Positions 1 through 6,000 of a stretch of DNA of 20,917 nucleotides are shown here, one piece after another (position 1 is the stretch's first letter; each line of letters starts with the position of its first letter). The notes beneath the pieces are model-generated. The model did not search any database. It saw only the letters and a list, made by a program, of their open reading frames with translations, and had not been told where the DNA came from. Origin of the DNA: Cymbomonas tetramitiformis (taxonomy: Eukaryota; Chlorophyta; Pyramimonadophyceae; Pyramimonadales; Pyramimonadaceae); NCBI GenBank assembly GCA_001247695.2, contig LGRX02015204.1, forward strand, positions 27,559-48,475, in the 5' to 3' direction. Made by a program: the position numbers and the translations under genes.

Positions 1-63
1 CCCCCCGCCCCTCCCCCGCTCCGCCCGCGTCACCAGCACCAACTGTGTCATGGGCATCCACAC
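1..63 (-). CDS. TTLL: Possible TTLL gene exon 17 (partial)
   Basis: After an AG at 64-65 the phase-0 frame reads VWMPMTQLVLVTRAERG. QLVLVT resembles the family's RQW-LVT strand, which should follow the GHK end of exon 16. The first residues do not match the expected FDIR, and the acceptor lacks a pyrimidine tract. The exon border may therefore differ, or this stretch may be coincidental. It runs off the window. Confidence 0.35.
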   Translation of the reverse strand, partial: MWMPMTQLVLVTRAERGRGGG

Positions 64-3000
64 CTCCCCTGACCTGCCCTTGGAACCCCATGTTTATTGT
101 CACCTGGAGTAGATGGTGCACACTCATCGGACTCCCGCCACACCTCCCCCCCCTCCATGACCGGGGTCTCTCGAAGGAGGCCATCAGGTGTGACGCACTG
201 CGCAATCAGCCTAAAGCGCAGCTACCATCGAGCTGGGGGGAGAGCACCAGGGAAGTGCACACTGGAAACACAAGAGCTGAGTCGCTTCCGATCCAACAGC
301 GCCGTCGGCGCCCGAGTTCATTGTCCTCCGAGCCGCATCGCCCAGGCTTGGAAGGGCCCCTACCTTGTGACCTCGAACGGCAAATGGGGACTCCATGTAC
401 TTCTGGATGACGCGGTGCGGGCCGTCCATGGCGTACTGCGTCACTCGCTTCAAGTTGTCTCCAACCTTGACGCCCTCGCCTCGAGCCGCCTCGGAGGGCT
501 TCACCACCCACGCATTCCCGGTGTTGTTCATGTAGTAGCTGTCGGGCCATCGCTTCTGTGCCTCCAGCGCCCGCCCCGCCGTCGGCGATCTGACAAGCGG
601 GTGTGGGTTCGCGCCCCCACCCGACTAACTTGGCGCGCCGGTCGTTTCACCACGGAGTTCGCATCCCATCTCCATTGCATCGAGAGGCGATCTGCCCAAC
701 TCAGGGGAACTGCCACTCGGATAAAACCCTGGACACAGCCACTTTTCTCGAGCTCTCCCCTCGCCACAACAGGCGCGCCCTGGGCACCCCGAGAGCTCCC
801 GGGAGTCTCCACTGCAGGCTTTGCCGCTCTACTCCCTGGAACGGGGCAGCTCTGCCAGGGAGGGCCCCTGGAGATCGGCTGTGGCACGCAAGCGCTCAAG
901 GCGGTGCATTCAAGACGCTCCACTTCACCGTGCCCGCCTCTGGAGGCACAGCGCTCCGCCCCACTCCTCGTGCTGGATGCTAGGCCGATCAGCGATGCCG
1001 TCAGGTTCTAGGTCCGGGGCAGGGTGGGACCCCGGAGTCCCACCCGGAGTTCACGAGCGGGCGCGGCACAGTCGGGCGCTTGGGCACCCACCCACATGGC
1101 GTTGAGGGTGGCGTTGGAGGCCTCCTCCAGGAGCTTGAGGCTCGGCACGTTTGAAGGCTTGTCCTCGTCTGCCGTGGCCGTGAGATGGAGGCCGGAGGCG
1201 GTTACGGACGATCTGGGGGCTTCGTCGCGGTGCACCGCGGACGAGGGCCTCGAGGGCCCAGGCGCAGCGCAGGCGGCCGCCGCGCTGCAGCTGAAGGGCA
1301 CGCACCGGTGCAGCCTGCGCGCAGCGCCGAGCAGTGAGCCACGGAGCGCTGCGAGAAACCCCAAAACAAGTTGATCCCTGTAGGGCCGCAGAGTGCGCGG
1401 GCCCACCAGGCATGGGACAGGTTTCACGCCCCTTGCCCAATCTCGCATGGTGCGCGGGCCCACCAGGCATGGGACAGGTTTCACGCCCCTTGCCCAATCT
1501 CGCATGGTGCGCGGCCCCACCAGGCATGGGGCAGGTTTCACGCCCCTTGCCCAATCTCGCAGGGTGCGCGGCCCCACCAGGCATGGGGCAGGTTTCACGC
1601 CCCTTGCCCAATCTCGCAGGGTGCGCGGCCCCACCAGGCATGGGGCAGGTTTCACGCCCCTTGCCCAATCTCGCAGGGTGCTGAGGAGGCTGCGAGGGGT
1701 TGGGTGCACAAAGCGCGGATGAGGGGCTGACATGGCGGTCTGGTGCCCCCAGGCGATGGCGTTGAGCTCCTCGAGATGCTCCAGAATGGCATCCCATTGG
1801 TGCTCCTTCAGCGTCAGATGCCGCTCGCTCCACCCGAGGTCCTCTTCCTCCTTCACGTCTTCCCGCGTAGAGATTGGCTCCGCCGCGCCCTCATCCCCGT
1901 TCTCCTCGCCACCCGGGGCGTGCTCCGCGCGGAGCTCGACGCCCCCCGGCTTGGTGGCGGGGCTGGAAGGACCCGTGCGTCCCACCGCACACACGCCCGA
2001 AGCTCCTCAGCATCTCGTGAACACAGGCCGCGAGCCAGAGTGCAGCGAGGGTGCAAAGCCCGCAGCAGCGCACACAGGACACGGAGCGGGCAGGTCGCGG
2101 GTCGGCGCTTACGTGGCAGGCTTGGATTCTGCGGGCTCCACCCGAGGCGTGGCTGCGGCCGGAGATCTCTTTTTTGGCGGAGGCAGCACCAAGCTGCAGC
2201 GCAACCCGCCGCATCACACCACCCTCTCTCATCCGGCCCGCGTCGTGACACCGCAGAGAAGCCCCCATCGAAGCGCACGCATTCGCTAGCGAGCCCCATT
2301 CTGCCCGAGACTCACAGTACCCACTCTGATACATATGTTTGCAAGGCCTCAAACAGCATCATGGATAAAATCAAGCTACTGCATGGAATATATTTATATA
2401 GAACGCGATGACTGTCCTTGCAGTAAAGTCGCCATTGTATTGTCAATGAAATAACTATTGAAGAGTACCCCTCCTTTTTACCGAGGGTTTCTCGATCGGG
2501 CTTCGGAACGGTGGTGACATAAAACAAGACAGCTCGATGCTCGGAGAGTACCCCTCCTTTTTACCGAGGGTTTCTCGATCGGGCTTCGGAACGGTGGTGA
2601 CATAAAACAAGAGAGAGGGCTTCATGCAGAAGGGTTCGCGAAGCCCCTTTGTTTTGCTCTTTCCGTTCAGCCCGTCGGCGACTCATCGCATTTATGTCAC
2701 CACCGCCCGATAAACTCAAGAGTAACAATAGTTATTTCATTGACAATACAATGGCGACTTTACTGCAAGGACATCACGTTCTATATAAATATATTCCATG
2801 CAGTAGCTTGATTTTATCCATGATGCTGTTTGAGGCCTTGCAAACATACAAGAGGTTGTATGTATCACAGGGCCAACGCTGGAGCCGACGATGCCTGCAT
2901 CACCGGTGCGCCGACTGAAGGGGCCTCCACTGTGTGCAAAAAGGGGTCGGACCATGTCTCTACACGAGTTGCCTGGATGAGACGGATTCGCTATGTTGCC

Positions 3001-6000
3001 ATAGTTCTCCCCTTCCGACAGCCACCCGTTCCAGAGCGACCCCGCAAAAGCTGCCCAATCCACGAACGCCATTGGACCGAAGGATTGAAGTGGCTGAGGA
3101 CGTGAAAGCAGGCCTGGAGTGGGGAGGGGGCCAGAGAGTGACAGCTCGTCACCTCGGATCGATGTCCTCCGTGCCATCGTGGATGATTGGGTCTCCAGCG
3201 TCTGATAGGCTGCGGGAGGACCAGTGAAGCCCTGGAGACACCCGCGGGTGCCGCCGCAGATGCTCTTGGCACGCCAGCACCGACCTGGCCACGCGCATCA
3301 TCCCTGCGTCAGCTGCGCGTGCGGGGCCCTCCGCTAGCTACACGCCTCGGAGCAGAGGCCGCGGGGTGGGCCCCCGGGTTCCTACCAGTAGAGCACACGC
3401 GGGCAGAAGCATGTCATAGGCGCCCTTCCTTTCACCGGGTCATCATCTGGTTGCATTGCCTGTGCCAGCGCTCCGGGACCCCCGCCCGCTCTCTTCACCA
3501 TACCTACCCCCACTTCATGCACTGGCATTGTCTGCGCCGCCCTTGCCCCCTTATTCCAATGCTAGCACTCGCGCCCCTGGCCCGGCTGCGCCGTGCTCGA
3601 GGCCTGGCGGGAGTGTGACAGGGACTGGCGCAAACAGCCAATGGCTGCATGCCAATCAGCGTCGCGGCGTGGAGTGGAGGAGATCCATCCGCACCTCCGC
3701 GGCCATCTGCACCACGGCCGCCGCCGCGGTCTGCTGGAAGTCCTGCTGAAACTCCAGCAGCTCCGAGGGCGTCGTGGCGTCATAAAGCCTGGAGCAGCCT
3801 CGCCGTGTCCATCAATCCCTCCCTCCTCACCACCATGCACCCAGGCGCATCCACCTCTCTGGGCGTAGCTCGCTGCCCAGGTTGTGGTGTCAAGCCACGC
3901 ACGCGCGGCTCGTTCCAAATCCCTCGCTCAAGCGCACCCCTCGTCAAAGTGCAGCATGCAGGCGCCAATGCGCGCCACTCCTCGACGCCGCAGCGTCTGG
4001 GGCCAGTGGCGCAGCAAACGATTTGCAGAAGATGTTTCCGAGGGAAGAAGAGCTGGGGTGGGGGTGAGGGGAGGGATAGGAGGCTATACCGTGGGAGCAC
4101 GGAATGTGGCGACACATCATACTCCCAGTGCATGCGTTGCATCACGTTGCTGAGGCCCGCCTGGACAACCTCCCTCCCTCGCCCCTAAGTCTCCACTTGC
4201 TCAGGCCTGGGCGAAGTGCATCATCGCTCGCCCCTCACTCTCAACCCGCGGACCTGCAGGCTGCGGACAAATCCGCGAGACCGCAATGAATTCCGTGTTC
4301 GACGTTCAGTAGACCACCTTGTTCTCCGCATGCCTATCACGCGGATTAGGACCGCAGACCTCACTTGGATCCACTGGCCGCGCCACCCCTCTGGTGAGCG
4401 GCTGGCGCACAACTCAGCAGCTCATGCCGGACCGAAGAAACTCCCACTGCACGTCGATGGGCAATAGCCCAAAAAAGGGGGATGGGGGACCGTGGAAGGG
4501 GGGCGAGGGGAGAAGGTCAAAGGGCCTTGCCTTGGTGGTGAGGAGGCCCATGCCTTGGATGTGATTTACCACTTGCGATGGCTCCAACACCTCGTACACA
4601 ATATCCTGCTCGCCGCACCTCGCCCCGAGCGCCGCCTCTGTCCCTCCGCTGGCTCCAAGGACGCCGCTTCGCCTCTGGGAGGCGCGCGCGGGGCGGCTGC
4701 AGCGGACAGGCCAAGCGCAACGTGAGAGCAGGCAAGCTCCGCGCAGCACCAGGAGGCTCCGGGCGTCCCTCCACCAGGGCGGCGGGGGCGCTGCCTCGCC
4801 TCTGCGCGCTTCGAGGGCGCACCTGGGAGCGGAGGGTCCAGCACAGGTTGAAGCACATCGAGCCTGGGTCGCGGTTCTCGATCCATCCGCGCTGCAGCAG
4901 CCTCGCCCGCACCCCGACCCCGTACGTCCCGTCCAGGACGAACACCTGCATGTCCTCGGAATGCCCGTTCCTTCTTCTCCACGCCTGCGCTCCGCCCTCA
5001 ACTCCAAAATGGCCCGTGAGCCTCAGCCGCGCTGCCCGTCCCCCCGACCCACGTGTCTCCCGCACTCTCCATGCTCCACGCGGCCCTCTGCCCGCAGCCC
5101 CGAGATGCGCCCCCTTCCCGCAAGGGCTGACGGGGGCGCGCAAGGAATGAGGAACGCGATGTCCCCACCTTAAGATCCCTCACGCTCATCAGGTGCGGAC
5201 GTATCTGCACGCCTTCCATGATGTCCTCTTGCTGTGCATTGCCCCGCTCCGCGCCCCTCAGCCTCCCTTTGCACGTGTTCCCTTCAGTCTCTCAGCTACA
5301 TAGGTACCCCTTCCCTGCAGCCCCAGAGGGGGGGGTGGCGCCTGCTGGAGGAGAGGGGGGTGTGCCATAGCAAGAGGAGACGCCGCACACCTTCTTCCGC
5401 TCCTTTTCCTCCACCCCACCATTTGCCCTGAATTCCTCGAGCTGCTTCAGCACCTGTCCCGGCAGAGGTCACGCCCGGCGCCGCGCTGAGAGCTGCTCTA
5501 GACGCAACGCCTCTCACACACCATCCCGCTGTCACACGCCCTCCCGCTGTCACACATCCCCCTCCTCCCCCCGAACCGAACATTGCACACGTCACCCCCT
5601 GTCATCCACCCCCTAAACATTGCACACGCTACCCCCCTCACCCTGAACATTGCACACATCACCCCCTCTCAGCCCACCCCTCCCCCCAGACATTGCACAC
5701 ATTAAAACCCCTCCCCGGGGCCCGCATGAGGCAAGAACAGGCAGCCCGTGGTAGGAACGTGGGTAGATGCAGAGGGAAAGTGGCTGGGGCCGAGGGTGAG
5801 GACTCACCTTTGCCATCACCATCTTATCCAGCAGCTTCCGGCGCCTCTCCGCCTTTTTCACTTGCTCCTCCTGCGACCCGCAACAACCCGGAGGCACCGT
5901 CCTCTCCAACACCTGAATGCGGGAGGTTCAAAGGATCAGGCAGGGGGCGGGGCAGGTGTATGGGGGGTGGGCCCTCAGAGGCAGCAAGAAGGGCGCTGCC

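Noticed and set aside
528..923. 131-codon minus frame upstream of TTLL exon 16
   Set aside because: It overlaps exon 16 in the wrong frame and has no family resemblance.
1334..1730. Plus- and minus-strand proteins with perfect 19-residue repeats
   Set aside because: The 57-bp unit is open in several frames on both strands, and the array lies between in-phase TTLL splice sites.
2312..2918. Two proteins sharing IDNTMATLLQG-type sequence on opposite strands
   Set aside because: They are the two inverted arms of the fold-back element read outward; no transposase or other motif is present.
2960..3177. An extra TTLL exon on the minus strand (FVDWAAFAGSLWNGW region)
   Set aside because: It looks protein-like, but exons 13 and 14 already join in phase and match family spacing; no acceptor puts this frame in phase.
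4024..4060. LFFPR on the minus strand, resembling the FFPRCY motif of TTLLs
   Set aside because: No GT follows in phase, and the motif is instead supplied by VLPR|LYD across exons 11 and 12; LFFPR lies in the intron between them.
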